Shown in pieces: positions 35,858 to 45,942 of a stretch of 64,000 bases of DNA. The translations under genes and the position numbers were made by a program. How positions within the stretch are numbered: position 1 is the first letter of the stretch; each line of letters starts with the position of its first letter. The notes under the pieces are model-generated. The model had not been told where the DNA came from and did no database searches. It was given only the letters and a program-made list of their open reading frames with translations. The stretch lies in assembly GCA_027531565.1 (NCBI GenBank), contig JAPZSB010000007.1, positions 682,001-746,000 of the forward strand, in the 5' to 3' direction. The DNA is from Beijerinckiaceae bacterium (lineage in GTDB: Bacteria; Pseudomonadota; Alphaproteobacteria; Rhizobiales; Beijerinckiaceae).

Positions 35858-36847
35858 ATGTCTGACCTGCCGCCCCTCCGGTCGCTCGAAGCCTTCCGCG
35901 CCGTGATGCGGCAGGGCAGTTTCACCCAGGCCGCCGAGACGCTCGGCCTGACGACGGCGGCGGTCTCGCACCGGATCCGGGAACTGGAGCGGGTGCTCGG
36001 CGCCCCGCTTTTCGAGCGCCGCAACCGCAGCGTGTTCGCGACCGATGCCGCGCATCGCTATCACGAGGCGTTGCAGGAGGGGTTCCAGCGCCTCGAGGCG
36101 GCGACACGCATCGTCTCGCAGCCGGCCAATGCGCAGATCCTGGCGCTGCATTGCTCGCCGAGTTTCGCGGCGCAATGGCTGATGCCCCGGCTGAAGCGGT
36201 TCATCGCCTCGCATCCCGACATCGTGGTCCGGCTGTCCTCGACACCGGATGCCGGGCCGTTCCGCGATGATGTGTACGATCTCGACCTGCAATATGCCCG
36301 TCCGGTGCCGGAAGGCTGCGATTCCCTGCTCGTGGCCGAGGAGAGCATCGTGCCGCTCTGCGCGCCCGACTACCTCAGGCCGGGGCCGTGGAACCCGCGG
36401 ACCACCTCGTTCGAGACGATGACGCTGCTCCATTCGGTGCGGAACGTCGCGCAATGGCAGAACTGGCTCGACGTGCATGCGCCGGGCAAGGCGGTGCCGG
36501 CGCGGCACATGCATTTCGACCGGTCGTTCATGGCGATCGCGGCGGCGACGGACGGGCTGGGAATCTGCCTCGAATCGACCTTGATCGCCGAAGCCGAACT
36601 CGCCTCCGGGCGGCTGGTCATGCCATTCGGCCCGCGTGACATCAAGGCCAGCGGGCATCGCCTCGTCTGGCGGAAACGCGCGGTGATGCCGAAGAAGATC
36701 GTCGCCTTCCGTGACTGGCTGGTGGCCGAACTCGCGCGCGGGATTTCTCCCCCCGCGAGCCCGCCCGGACCGGAGACAGCACCGCCCGCCCCGCGGGATC
36801 CGGCATCTCGGGACCGTCCGGGGCCCCGAATTAGTATTATTAATTGA
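35858..36847 (+). CDS. LysR-family regulator, GcvA-like
   Basis: 329 residues starting MSDLPPLRSLEAFRAVMRQGS, with AGGAG 9 bases upstream. The winged helix covers residues 1-65 (FTQAAETLGLTTAAVSHRIRELE), typical of the GcvA subgroup; the effector domain follows to about residue 300. A Pro-rich tail of about 35 residues is unusual and probably disordered. Divergent from the SDR gene, which it likely controls through the palindrome at 35786. Confidence 0.9.
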   Translation: MSDLPPLRSLEAFRAVMRQGSFTQAAETLGLTTAAVSHRIRELERVLGAPLFERRNRSVFATDAAHRYHEALQEGFQRLEAATRIVSQPANAQILALHCSPSFAAQWLMPRLKRFIASHPDIVVRLSSTPDAGPFRDDVYDLDLQYARPVPEGCDSLLVAEESIVPLCAPDYLRPGPWNPRTTSFETMTLLHSVRNVAQWQNWLDVHAPGKAVPARHMHFDRSFMAIAAATDGLGICLESTLIAEAELASGRLVMPFGPRDIKASGHRLVWRKRAVMPKKIVAFRDWLVAELARGISPPASPPGPETAPPAPRDPASRDRPGPRISIIN

Positions 36848-36877
36848 CGCAGCGCCCCGTCGCGGCCCTGGAATTGG

Positions 36878-37639
36878 TCAGGCCAATTGCACGGGATGGG
36901 TCGCCAGACCGCGCAGGGCCGCCAGGGTGGCGCGGAGGGCATCGGCAACGAGAATGCGCGTGAGCGTGGCCGCACCATCGGCGTCGCGGCGCTCCAGAGC
37001 CTCGTAAAGCCGGCGGTGATCCGCAATCGGCTGGTCGAAATCCTTCGGGTCCCGCGCGCTCTGCGTGCGGAGCGACCAATGCAGCGTCGTCGAGACCACG
37101 CCCATCAGCGCCTTGAGCGCCTCGTTGCCGGAGGCGTGGAAAATCGCCTCGTGAAAGGCGAGATCAAAGGCGAAATTCGCATCGGTATAGGGCGTCTCGC
37201 GCTCCATGCCCTCGAGGGCGAGGCGGATCGCCGCCAGCTGTTCGGGGCGATGGCGCATCGCCGCCTGCCGCGCCGCGCCGGGCTCGATCATGAAGCGGAG
37301 TTCGAACAGATCCCGGATGAAGGCCTCGTCGGGCTTGACCGCGAGCGACCAGCGCAGCACGTCCGGATCGAGCATATGCCAGGATTCCCGGGGGGCAACA
37401 CGGGTCCCCGCCCGCTGGCGGGCCTCGATCAACCCCTTGCCGGCGAGGAAGCGCATCGCCTCCCGGTAGGCCGTGCGCGAAGCCGCGCCCTCGCCATCCG
37501 GGCCTTCCTCGTTCGGGACCAGCGCACCGACGGGCAGCTCGCCCGAGAGGATGGCCACGGCAAGACGCTCGGTCATCTGGGTGAAGGGCCCCTCCATGCC
37601 CGGCCGCGCCACAGCCCGGCCCCCAACCCGCTTCAGCAT
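36878..37639 (-). CDS. FadR-subfamily GntR regulator of the second ABC operon
   Basis: 253 residues. Winged helix at about residues 15-90 (LAVAILSGELPVGALVPNE; AYREAMRFLAGKGLIEARQRAGTRVAPRESW), then an all-helical FCD ligand domain with metal-binding His positions in FDLAFHEAIFHASGN and IADHRRLYEALE. Such regulators usually sense sugar acids or other organic acids. Divergent from the ABC transporter operon with 219 bases between starts. Ends 30 bases from the convergent LysR gene. Confidence 0.9.
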   Translation of the reverse strand: MLKRVGGRAVARPGMEGPFTQMTERLAVAILSGELPVGALVPNEEGPDGEGAASRTAYREAMRFLAGKGLIEARQRAGTRVAPRESWHMLDPDVLRWSLAVKPDEAFIRDLFELRFMIEPGAARQAAMRHRPEQLAAIRLALEGMERETPYTDANFAFDLAFHEAIFHASGNEALKALMGVVSTTLHWSLRTQSARDPKDFDQPIADHRRLYEALERRDADGAATLTRILVADALRATLAALRGLATHPVQLA

Positions 37640-37712
37640 GAATGCCTCCCCAAATTCCCGTCCAGGAAACCTTGACCTCTCAACTCTTCGTTCCGATTGG
37701 CCAGAGACCCGC

Positions 37713-37741
37713 TTGACAGCACGGAAAAACTAGTATGACTT
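37713..37741 (+). promoter_or_regulatory. Candidate promoter and GntR operator of the sugar-type ABC operon
   Basis: TTGACA at 37713-37718 is a consensus -35 element; the best -10 (TATGAC, 37734-37739) has a short 15-base spacer. TAGTATGACTT overlapping it fits the FadR-subfamily half-site pattern TnGTnnnACnn, so a repressor bound there would block the promoter. Confidence 0.4.
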
Positions 37742-37858
37742 TTTAGGACCGGCCGCAAGAGCCGGGCAACGCGCGACAGCATGCCAGGCCGTTAGCACGC
37801 CAGGAACGCCGCGCTCAATCGAAGACGCTCCGGAACGGGGCGGTAGCGGGAGGAGTCG

Positions 37859-38917
<1,059 letters not shown>

Positions 38918-38960
38918 TACGCCTTCTCCGCTGGCGGACAGCCGGCGGCCTGACCTTTCC

Positions 38961-38981
38961 CCGCCGGCGGGAGGCCGGCGG
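38961..38981 (+). other. Intercistronic hairpin between ATPase and receptor genes
   Basis: CCGCCGGC-GGGAG-GCCGGCGG, a perfect 8-bp stem, lies in the 137-base gap. It may set transcript stability differences between the ATPase and receptor messages. Confidence 0.45.
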
Positions 38982-39054
38982 AGGACCGACCGGCCCGGAT
39001 GGGCGCATCAAACGGCTCCGGCGCTCAACGACCGGGCCATACGGAGGAAACGGC

Positions 39055-40398
39055 ATGACGATCAAGACCCCCTCACTCGACCGGCGCAGCTTCCTGTCCG
39101 GTACCGCCACGCTCGGCGCCGGCGCGATGCTGGCCGGCAGCGGCCTCACCGATTTCGCCCGCGCCTGGGCGCAGTCGGCCCCGTTCAAGCCGGAAGCCAA
39201 TGCCTCGATCCAGCTGCTGCGCTGGAAGCGCTTCATCCAGGCGGAAGAAGACGGCTTCATGGCCCTTGTCGACGCCTTCTCCAAGGCGACCGGCGTCAAG
39301 GTGAACGTGATCAATGAATCTCTCGACGACGTGCAGCCGAAAGCGTCGGTCGCGGCCAACACCAACCAGGGCCCGGACATGTTCTGGGGCCTCTACTCGC
39401 TGCCGCATCTCTTCCCGGCCAAGTGCACCGACGTCTCGGATGTCTGCAACTATCTCGGCAAGAAATATGGCGGCTGGGCCCCGACCGCGGAAACCTATGG
39501 CAAGAGCCAGGGCAAGTGGATCGCGCTGCCGGTCGCCTACAATGCCAACGTCATCAACTATCGCCAGTCGATGATCGAGAAGGCCGGGTTCAAGTCGATC
39601 CCGAAGGATACCGCCGGCTTCCTCGAAATGATGAAGGCGCTGAAGGCGAAATCGGTTCCGGGCGGCTTCGCGCTGGGCCGCGCCTCGGGCGACGGCAATG
39701 CCTGGGTGCACTGGGTGCTGTGGAGCCATGGCGGCAACACCGTCGACAAGGCCGACAAGGTCGTCATCAACTCGCCGGAAACCGCCAAGGCGCTCGAATA
39801 TGCCAAGGCCCTGTCGGATACGTTCGTTCCGGGCACGGCCTCGTGGAACGACGCGTTCAACAACAAGGCGTTCCTGGCCGGCGAAGTCTCGGTGACCAAT
39901 AACGGCGTCTCGATCTATGCCGCGGCCAAGGCCGGCGCGGACAAGGATCCGAAGATGAAGGAAATCCGCGACGACATGAACCACTCGACCTGGCCTGTCG
40001 GCCCGGTGGGTCGTCCGACGGAATTCCACATCGCCTATCCGATGCTGATCATGAAGTATTCGAAGGCGCCGAATGCCTGCAAGGCCTTCATGACCTTCAT
40101 GATGGAAGCCGAGAACTACAACAAGTGGCTCGAAAGCGCCGTGGCGTATCTCTCGCATCCGCTCAAGGCCTATGACGCCAACCCGGTCTGGACCTCGGAT
40201 CCGAAGCTCGGCGTCGCCAAGACCGCGGCCTGGGATACGCTCACCGCCGGCGGCCAGGGCTCGGTGGGCGAGCGCGCCGCCTCGGCCCTCGCCGACTTCG
40301 TGGTGCTCGACATGTTCGCCTCGGTCTGCACCGGGCGCGAGACCGTGCAGGGCGCGATGGCCGTCGCCGACCGCCAGCTGAAGCGCATCTATCGCTGA
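39055..40398 (+). CDS. ABC transporter receptor, carbohydrate type (family 1), Tat-exported
   Basis: 447-residue extracellular solute-binding protein. Tat signal LDRRSFLSGTATLGAGAML with cleavage near ARAWAQS (about residue 42). The mature domain has two lobes with GPDMFWGLYSLPH (about residue 105) and ALPVAYNANVINYR (about 160), typical of UgpB/MalE-like receptors. AGGA upstream of the ATG. Followed by a very stable hairpin. Ligand probably a sugar, polyol or sugar acid. Confidence 0.92.
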   Translation: MTIKTPSLDRRSFLSGTATLGAGAMLAGSGLTDFARAWAQSAPFKPEANASIQLLRWKRFIQAEEDGFMALVDAFSKATGVKVNVINESLDDVQPKASVAANTNQGPDMFWGLYSLPHLFPAKCTDVSDVCNYLGKKYGGWAPTAETYGKSQGKWIALPVAYNANVINYRQSMIEKAGFKSIPKDTAGFLEMMKALKAKSVPGGFALGRASGDGNAWVHWVLWSHGGNTVDKADKVVINSPETAKALEYAKALSDTFVPGTASWNDAFNNKAFLAGEVSVTNNGVSIYAAAKAGADKDPKMKEIRDDMNHSTWPVGPVGRPTEFHIAYPMLIMKYSKAPNACKAFMTFMMEAENYNKWLESAVAYLSHPLKAYDANPVWTSDPKLGVAKTAAWDTLTAGGQGSVGERAASALADFVVLDMFASVCTGRETVQGAMAVADRQLKRIYR

Positions 40399-40409
40399 TG
40401 ACAAGGCAT

Positions 40410-40435
40410 GCCCTCCCCGGTCCGCCGGGGAGGGC
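40410..40435 (+). terminator. Perfect 11-bp hairpin after the receptor gene
   Basis: GCCCTCCCCGG-TCCG-CCGGGGAGGGC begins 12 bases after the receptor stop and is followed by TTCCCC. A second GC hairpin (GCGCGG...CCGCGC) lies about 25 bases further on. Such elements protect receptor mRNA and reduce read-through to the permeases, giving receptor excess. Confidence 0.6.
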
Positions 40436-40500
40436 TTCCCCTCTCGACGCCGCGCGGCCGGGCCGCGCGCGATCCGGGATCTGACGCCGGAGGAACCGTG

Positions 40501-41457
40501 ATGACCGATGCCGCCCTGCCCCGCAGCGCCCCGACGCGTGCCCCGATCCGCGAGGCCACTGCCTGGGACCGCCTCAAGACCAACCGCAACTGGCTCGGCT
40601 TCTGGTTCATGGTGCCGGCCGCAGCCTTCCTGATCCTGTTCCTCGCCTACCCGCTCGGTCTCGGCATCTGGCTGTCCTTCACCGATACGCGGATCGGCCG
40701 GCCGGGCGAATTCATCGGTATCGAGAATTACGAATGGGTGCTGGGCGACCGCAAGTTCCAGGATGCGGTGTTCAACACGCTGTTCTACACGACGATCGCC
40801 AGCATCGCGAAATTCGCCATCGGGCTCTATCTCGCCATCCTGCTGAACCACCACCTGCCGTTCAAGGCGATGATCCGCGCCATCGTGCTGATCCCCTTCA
40901 TCGTGCCGACGGTGCTCTCCGCCATTGCCTTCTGGTGGATATTCGACCCGACGTTCTCGATCATCTCCTGGACACTGAAGGAGATGGGCTGGCGGACGAC
41001 CAACATCAACTTCCTCGGCGATGCCTGGAATGCGCGCTGGAGCGTGATCTTCGCCAATGTCTGGCGCGGCGTTCCCTTCATCGCCATCACCCTGCTCGCC
41101 GGCCTGCAGACCGTGCCGCCCTCGCTCTACGAGGCCGCGACGCTCGACGGGGCAACGCGCTGGCAGATGTTCCGCCACATCACCTACCCGCTGCTGACCC
41201 CGATCATCGCGGTGGTGATGACCTTCTCGGTGCTGTTCACCTTCACCGATTTCCAGCTCATCAAGGTGCTGACCAATGGCGGCCCGGCCGGGGCAACCGA
41301 ACTCATGGCCACGATGAGCTACAACACCGCCATTCTCGGCGGGAAGATCGGCGAGGGCGCCGCCATCTCCACCGCGATGATCCCCTTCCTGCTCGGCGCG
41401 ATCATGATCTCGTGGTTCGGCCTGCAGCGCCGCAAGTGGCAGCAGGGAGAGGATTGA
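40501..41457 (+). CDS. ABC transporter permease 1, carbohydrate type
   Basis: 318-residue permease with six predicted helices; MTDAALP start has GGAGGA upstream. The EAA loop appears at YEAATLDGATRWQMFRHITYPLL (about residues 212-234). UgpA/MalF-like. Pairs with the permease at 41516 and the ATPase at 37859. Confidence 0.93.
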   Translation: MTDAALPRSAPTRAPIREATAWDRLKTNRNWLGFWFMVPAAAFLILFLAYPLGLGIWLSFTDTRIGRPGEFIGIENYEWVLGDRKFQDAVFNTLFYTTIASIAKFAIGLYLAILLNHHLPFKAMIRAIVLIPFIVPTVLSAIAFWWIFDPTFSIISWTLKEMGWRTTNINFLGDAWNARWSVIFANVWRGVPFIAITLLAGLQTVPPSLYEAATLDGATRWQMFRHITYPLLTPIIAVVMTFSVLFTFTDFQLIKVLTNGGPAGATELMATMSYNTAILGGKIGEGAAISTAMIPFLLGAIMISWFGLQRRKWQQGED

Positions 41458-41515
41458 TGGCGAACCGCCTGACGCTTCTCCCCATCCCTGTTTCTCTTAA
41501 CGCCCGGAGCCTGTC

Positions 41516-42409
41516 ATGAGCGCCGCCGATTCCCGAGCCGACATCACCGACAACCGCGAGGGCATGTCCTATCTCGACACGCTGCCCCGGCGCGTGGTGA
41601 CGGTCTATATCCCGCTCTTCCTGATCATGTTCGTGCTGCTCTTCCCGTTCTACTGGATGGGTCTGACGGCGGTGAAGCCGAAGGAGGAGCTGGTCGATTT
41701 CGAGCGGGCCAATCCGTTCTGGACCTGGGCGCCGACCTTCGAGCATATCTACGATCTCATCTTCAAGACCGAGTATCCGCGCTGGCTCTGGAACACGATG
41801 TTCATCTCGGTGGTCTCGACCATCCTGGCGCTGATTGCCTCGGTCTTCGCGGCCTATGCGATCGTCCGCGTGCGCTACAAGGGGGCCAGCACGGTGGGCG
41901 GGCTGATCTTCCTGTCCTATCTCGTGCCGCCCTCGATCCTCTTCATCCCGCTCTCGACGGTCGTCTACCAGTACGGGCTGTTCGACACGCCCTTCGCGCT
42001 GATCCTGACCTACCCGACCATCCTCATCCCGTTCTCGACCTGGCTGCTGATGGGCTATTTCAAGACGATCCCGTTCGAGCTGGAGGAATGCGCGCTGATC
42101 GACGGCGCCAGCCGGTTCCAGATCCTGATGAAGATCGTGCTGCCGCTGGCCGTGCCGGGGCTGATCTCGGCCGGCATCTTCTGCCTCACCCTGTGCTGGA
42201 ACGAATTCATCTATGCGCTGACCTTCATCAACACGCATGCGAACAAGACCGTGCCGGTGGCGATCGTGACGGCCTTCACCGACGGCGACCAGTATCGCTG
42301 GGGCTCGCTGATGGCGGGCGCGCTCGTCGGCTCGCTGCCGCTGGTGATCCTCTATTCGTTCTTCGTGGAATATTACGTGTCCGCGATGACAGGCGCCGTG
42401 AAGGAGTAA
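41516..42409 (+). CDS. ABC transporter permease 2, carbohydrate type
   Basis: 297-residue UgpE/MalG-like permease with six helices and the EAA loop LEECALIDGASRFQILMKIVLPL (about residues 186-208). Starts 58 bases after permease 1. A 20-codon open frame between the two (from 41457) has no evident meaning. Confidence 0.93.
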   Translation: MSAADSRADITDNREGMSYLDTLPRRVVTVYIPLFLIMFVLLFPFYWMGLTAVKPKEELVDFERANPFWTWAPTFEHIYDLIFKTEYPRWLWNTMFISVVSTILALIASVFAAYAIVRVRYKGASTVGGLIFLSYLVPPSILFIPLSTVVYQYGLFDTPFALILTYPTILIPFSTWLLMGYFKTIPFELEECALIDGASRFQILMKIVLPLAVPGLISAGIFCLTLCWNEFIYALTFINTHANKTVPVAIVTAFTDGDQYRWGSLMAGALVGSLPLVILYSFFVEYYVSAMTGAVKE

Positions 42410-42413
42410 TCCC

Positions 42414-43307
42414 GTGCCGGCTCCGCGCGATATCGCCTTTATCGGCCTCGGCGCCATGGGCCTGCCCATGGCCCGGCGGCTGGTGGAAAAGCAGTTCCGC
42501 GTCCGTGGTTTCGACCTGAACCCCGCCGCCCTCGCCGCGCATGAGAAGAATGGCGGCCTCGCCTCGGCTTCGGCGCGCGAGGCGGCGAGCGGGGCCGGCG
42601 CGCTGGTTCTGATGGTCGTCAATGCTCAGCAGGCGCGGTCGGCCCTCGTGGAGAGCGGCGCGCTCGATGCGCTCGCCCCCGGCGCGGTGGTGATCCTGAT
42701 GGCGACCTGCGCCCCCGGCGATGCCGTGGCGATCGGGCAGATGGCGGAGGCGGCCGGCAAGGCCTTCCTCGATTGCCCGGTTTCCGGCGGGGTTGTCGGC
42801 GCGGAGGCGGGCACGCTCACGCTGATGGCCAGCGGGCCGGATGTGGTGCTCGATCAGGCACGGCCCGTGCTCGAGCCCCTGGGCGACAAGCTCTACCATG
42901 TCGGCCGGAAGGCCGGCGACGGCGCGATGGTGAAAACCATCAACCAGCTGCTTTGCGGCGTGCATATCGCGGTGGTGGCCGAGGCTTTTGCCATGGCGGA
43001 GAAGGCCGGGCTCGATACCGGGATGCTGCTGAAGATCCTCGGCCAGTCGGCGGCGGGGAGCTGGATGCTCAACAATCGCGGCCCGCGCATGATCCAGCCG
43101 GATCCGGAGGTCACCAGCGCGGTCGATATTTTCGTCAAGGATCTCTCGCTGGTGCTCGATGCCGGCCGGGCCGGCAAGGTGGCGCTGCCGCTGGCGGCGC
43201 AGGCCCACCAGATGTTCCTTGCCGCCTCGGGCGCCGGCCATGGCCGCGCCGATGACAGCCAGGTGATCCGCGCCTACCGGGCGCTCAACGGAACCAAGCA
43301 GGAGTGA
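42414..43307 (+). CDS. Beta-hydroxyacid dehydrogenase (3-hydroxyisobutyrate dehydrogenase family) 1
   Basis: 297-residue NAD(P)-dependent enzyme beginning with GTG, 4 bases after the permease stop. Rossmann motif FIGLGAMGLPMA (residues 7-18), substrate loop DCPVSGG (about 122-128) and catalytic Lys in GAMVKTINQ (about 172). The family includes tartronate-semialdehyde reductase and 3-hydroxyisobutyrate dehydrogenase; DCPVSGG is close to the glyoxylate/tartronate group. Likely oxidises the imported hydroxy-acid or a product of it. Confidence 0.9.
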   Translation: MPAPRDIAFIGLGAMGLPMARRLVEKQFRVRGFDLNPAALAAHEKNGGLASASAREAASGAGALVLMVVNAQQARSALVESGALDALAPGAVVILMATCAPGDAVAIGQMAEAAGKAFLDCPVSGGVVGAEAGTLTLMASGPDVVLDQARPVLEPLGDKLYHVGRKAGDGAMVKTINQLLCGVHIAVVAEAFAMAEKAGLDTGMLLKILGQSAAGSWMLNNRGPRMIQPDPEVTSAVDIFVKDLSLVLDAGRAGKVALPLAAQAHQMFLAASGAGHGRADDSQVIRAYRALNGTKQE

Positions 43308-43312
43308 CGGGA

Positions 43313-44209
43313 ATGGCAAAGGAACGGGTGGGATTCATCGGTGTCGGGTTCATGGGCCACGGCATGGCGAAGAACATCGTCACCAAGGGCTATCCGCTGA
43401 CCATTACCGGCAACCGGAACCGGGGCCCCGTGGAAAGCCTCGTCGGCATGGGCGCGGTGGAGGTGAAGAGCGCGGCCGAGGTGGCCCGGAATTCCGACAT
43501 CCTCCATCTCTGCCTCAGCGATTCGCCGTTGATCGAGAAGATCATGCGCGCGCCGGACGGCATCATGGCGGGGGCCCACAAGGGCCTTGTCATCGTCGAT
43601 ACCTCGACGGCCAACCCGGTCTCGACCGAGGCGCTGGCGGCCGAGCTCAAGACGATGGGTGTCGATTTCGTCGATGCGCCGCTCGGCGGCACGCCGGTCC
43701 AGGCGGAGGCGGGCCAGCTTGTGGCGATGTGCGGCGGCGACGAGGCGGTCTTCAACCGGGTCAAGCCGGTGATCGAGACCTGGGCCGCGAAGATCGTCCA
43801 TCTCGGCCCTGTCGGCGCTGGCCACAAGATGAAGCTGCTCAACAATTTCGTCTCGATGGGCTATGCCGCGATCTATGCCGAGGCGCTGGCGCTCGGCCAG
43901 AAGGTGGGCATTTCGATCGCCACGTTCGACAGCGTCATCCGCGGCGGGCGCATGTCCTGCGGCTTCTACGAGACCTTCATGGGCTATGCACTCGAAGGCA
44001 ATCCGGAATCGCACAAGTTCACGCTGGCCAATGCCTTCAAGGACCTGCGCTATGTCGATGCCATGGCCAATGCGGCGCAGGTGCCGAACCCGATCGGCAG
44101 CGCGGCGAAGAACCTGCTCGGCCAGGCAATCGGGGCCGGAATGGGCCAGAAATTCGTGCCGATGCTGGCCGATTTCGTCGCCGAGCAGAACGGTATCAAG
44201 AAGGGCTGA
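43313..44209 (+). CDS. Beta-hydroxyacid dehydrogenase family 2
   Basis: 298-residue second member beginning MAKERVGFIGVGFMGHGMA; a GTG nine bases upstream is an alternative start. Substrate loop DAPLGGTPVQAEAG (DxPxGG) and catalytic Lys in GHKMKLLNNF are present. Sequence differs clearly from its neighbour, so this is not a recent tandem copy. Last gene of the ABC operon. Two dehydrogenases may act on epimeric substrates or on successive steps. Confidence 0.9.
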   Translation: MAKERVGFIGVGFMGHGMAKNIVTKGYPLTITGNRNRGPVESLVGMGAVEVKSAAEVARNSDILHLCLSDSPLIEKIMRAPDGIMAGAHKGLVIVDTSTANPVSTEALAAELKTMGVDFVDAPLGGTPVQAEAGQLVAMCGGDEAVFNRVKPVIETWAAKIVHLGPVGAGHKMKLLNNFVSMGYAAIYAEALALGQKVGISIATFDSVIRGGRMSCGFYETFMGYALEGNPESHKFTLANAFKDLRYVDAMANAAQVPNPIGSAAKNLLGQAIGAGMGQKFVPMLADFVAEQNGIKKG

Positions 44210-44229
44210 GCCGGGGGGCGCCGGAAGCC

Positions 44230-44388
44230 CCTCACCCGGTCCCGGGCTTCGCCCGTGACCACCCTCTCCCCGCAGGCGGGGCCAGGGCAACGCGCCACCG
44301 CCTTCGCTTCTGCTCCCCGCCCCTCCAGCGCGCTCCCACCTCTCCCCACCGGGCAGAGGTCGACGGCGCCTAGCATCGGCGGGTGAGG
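44230..44388. repeat. REP-like intergenic element with inverted ends
   Basis: The 210-base convergent gap contains CCTCACCC (44230-44237) and its exact inverse GGGTGAGG (44381-44388) as outer ends, with CCCGGGCTTCGCCC and CCACCCTCTCCCCGC blocks between. This composition is typical of dispersed palindromic repeats in proteobacterial gaps. No second copy is in the window, so its repeated status is inferred. Confidence 0.4.
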
Positions 44389-44419
44389 CGCGTTGCGCCC
44401 ACCCCCTGCCTAGCCGTGC

Positions 44420-45868
44420 TTAGCCGGCGAAGGTATAGGCCGTCTTCACCGTGGTGTAGAATTCGCGGGCATAGGCGCCCTGCTCGCGCGGGCCGTAGGA
44501 CGAGCCCTTCCGGCCGCCGAACGGCACGTGATAATCCACGCCCGCCGTCGGCAGGTTGACCATGACCATCCCCGCCTCGCTGTTGCGGCGGAAATGCGTG
44601 GCATGTTTCAGGCTGCCCGTGCAGATGCCGGCGGAGAGGCCGAAATCGGTATCGTTCGCCACGGCGAGGGCCTCGTCGTAATCCTTCACGCGGATCACGC
44701 TGGCGACGGGGCCAAAGATTTCCTCGCGCGAGATGCGCATCTGGTTGGTGCATTCCGTGAAGAGCGCGGGCTGGAGATAGAAGCCCGGGTTCTCGCGGTT
44801 GAGGCGCTCGCCGCCCCAATGCAGCTTGGCGCCTTCCTTGCGGCCGATGGCGATGTAGTTCTCGTCGGTCTCGAGCTGCTTCGCATCGACCACCGGGCCG
44901 ATATGCGTGCCGGCCTTCAGCGCGTCATCCACGACGAGGCCCTGCAGCCGCTCGGTCAACGCCGCGACGAAGCGGTCATGGATTCCCTCGGTGACAATGA
45001 GGCGCGAAGAGGCGGTGCAGCGCTGGCCGGTGGAGAAATAGGCGCCGTTGGCGGCGCATTCGACGGCCGTCTTCAGATCGGCATCATCCAGCACGACGAG
45101 CGGGTTCTTGCCGCCCATCTCGAGCTGGACTTTCTTCATCGGGCTGGCAGCGACGCAGGCCGCCGCGATGGAACGGCCGGTGCCGACCGAACCGGTGAAG
45201 GAGATCGCCGCGACATCCCTGTGGTCGATGATCGCCTGGCCGACGACGGAGCCGCGGCCCATGACGAGGTTCAGCACGCCCTTGGGCAGGCCGGCGCGCT
45301 GGAGGATATCGACCAGGGCCCAGGCCGAATGCGGCACGAGATCGGCCGGCTTGATCACCACCGTGTTGCCATAGGCCAAGGCGGGCGCGAGCTTCCAGGC
45401 GGGAATGGCGATCGGGAAATTCCACGGCGTGATCATGCCGATGACGCCGACCGGCTCGCGCGTGACCTCGATGCCCACGCCAGGGCGGATCGACGGCACG
45501 GCCTCGCCGTTCAGGCGAAGTGCTTCGCCGGCAAAGAACGCCAGGATCTGGCCGGCGCGGGTGGCCTCGCCGATGCCTTCCGGCAGCGTCTTGCCTTCCT
45601 CGCGGCTGAGGATGCGGCCGAGTTCGTCCTTGCGGGCAAGCACCTCGTCCGAGGCCTTCTTCAGCACCTCGTAGCGTTCCTGCGGTGTCGAGCGGCTCCA
45701 GGCCGGAAAGGCGGCCTTCGCCGCGGCCACGGCCTGATCGACATCGGCTTTCGTGCCGGCCGCGAATTCGCCGATCACATCGCCGGTATTCGAGGGGTTG
45801 AGATTGGCCGAATAGGCCGAGGCCGACACGGCCTCGCCGCCGATCAGGTTCTTGAACTGCATGGTCAT
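44420..45868 (-). CDS. Aldehyde dehydrogenase, alpha-ketoglutaric semialdehyde type
   Basis: 482-residue NAD(P)-dependent aldehyde dehydrogenase starting MTMQFKNLIGG. It carries PWNFPIAIPAWKLAPAL (about residue 150), catalytic Glu in LEMGGKNP (about 253) and Cys in GQRCTASS (about 287). The DHDPS-family gene directly upstream makes alpha-ketoglutaric semialdehyde the most economical substrate, giving alpha-ketoglutarate. Last gene of the TRAP operon, 74 bases after the lyase gene. Confidence 0.88.
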   Translation of the reverse strand: MTMQFKNLIGGEAVSASAYSANLNPSNTGDVIGEFAAGTKADVDQAVAAAKAAFPAWSRSTPQERYEVLKKASDEVLARKDELGRILSREEGKTLPEGIGEATRAGQILAFFAGEALRLNGEAVPSIRPGVGIEVTREPVGVIGMITPWNFPIAIPAWKLAPALAYGNTVVIKPADLVPHSAWALVDILQRAGLPKGVLNLVMGRGSVVGQAIIDHRDVAAISFTGSVGTGRSIAAACVAASPMKKVQLEMGGKNPLVVLDDADLKTAVECAANGAYFSTGQRCTASSRLIVTEGIHDRFVAALTERLQGLVVDDALKAGTHIGPVVDAKQLETDENYIAIGRKEGAKLHWGGERLNRENPGFYLQPALFTECTNQMRISREEIFGPVASVIRVKDYDEALAVANDTDFGLSAGICTGSLKHATHFRRNSEAGMVMVNLPTAGVDYHVPFGGRKGSSYGPREQGAYAREFYTTVKTAYTFAG

Positions 45869-45942
45869 GGGAGATCCACCCTGGAGATATGCGAAGGGCC
45901 GCACGCGGGCGGCCCCTCTGGTTCTGGCCGTGACGAGCGGCG

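Noticed and set aside
36872-36888. AATTGG/CCAATT hairpin at the GntR 3' end
   Set aside because: Short weak stem overlapping the stop codon, without T-run; too little support for a terminator.
41457-41519. 20-codon open frame between the two permease genes
   Set aside because: No RBS and no recognisable peptide; likely chance.
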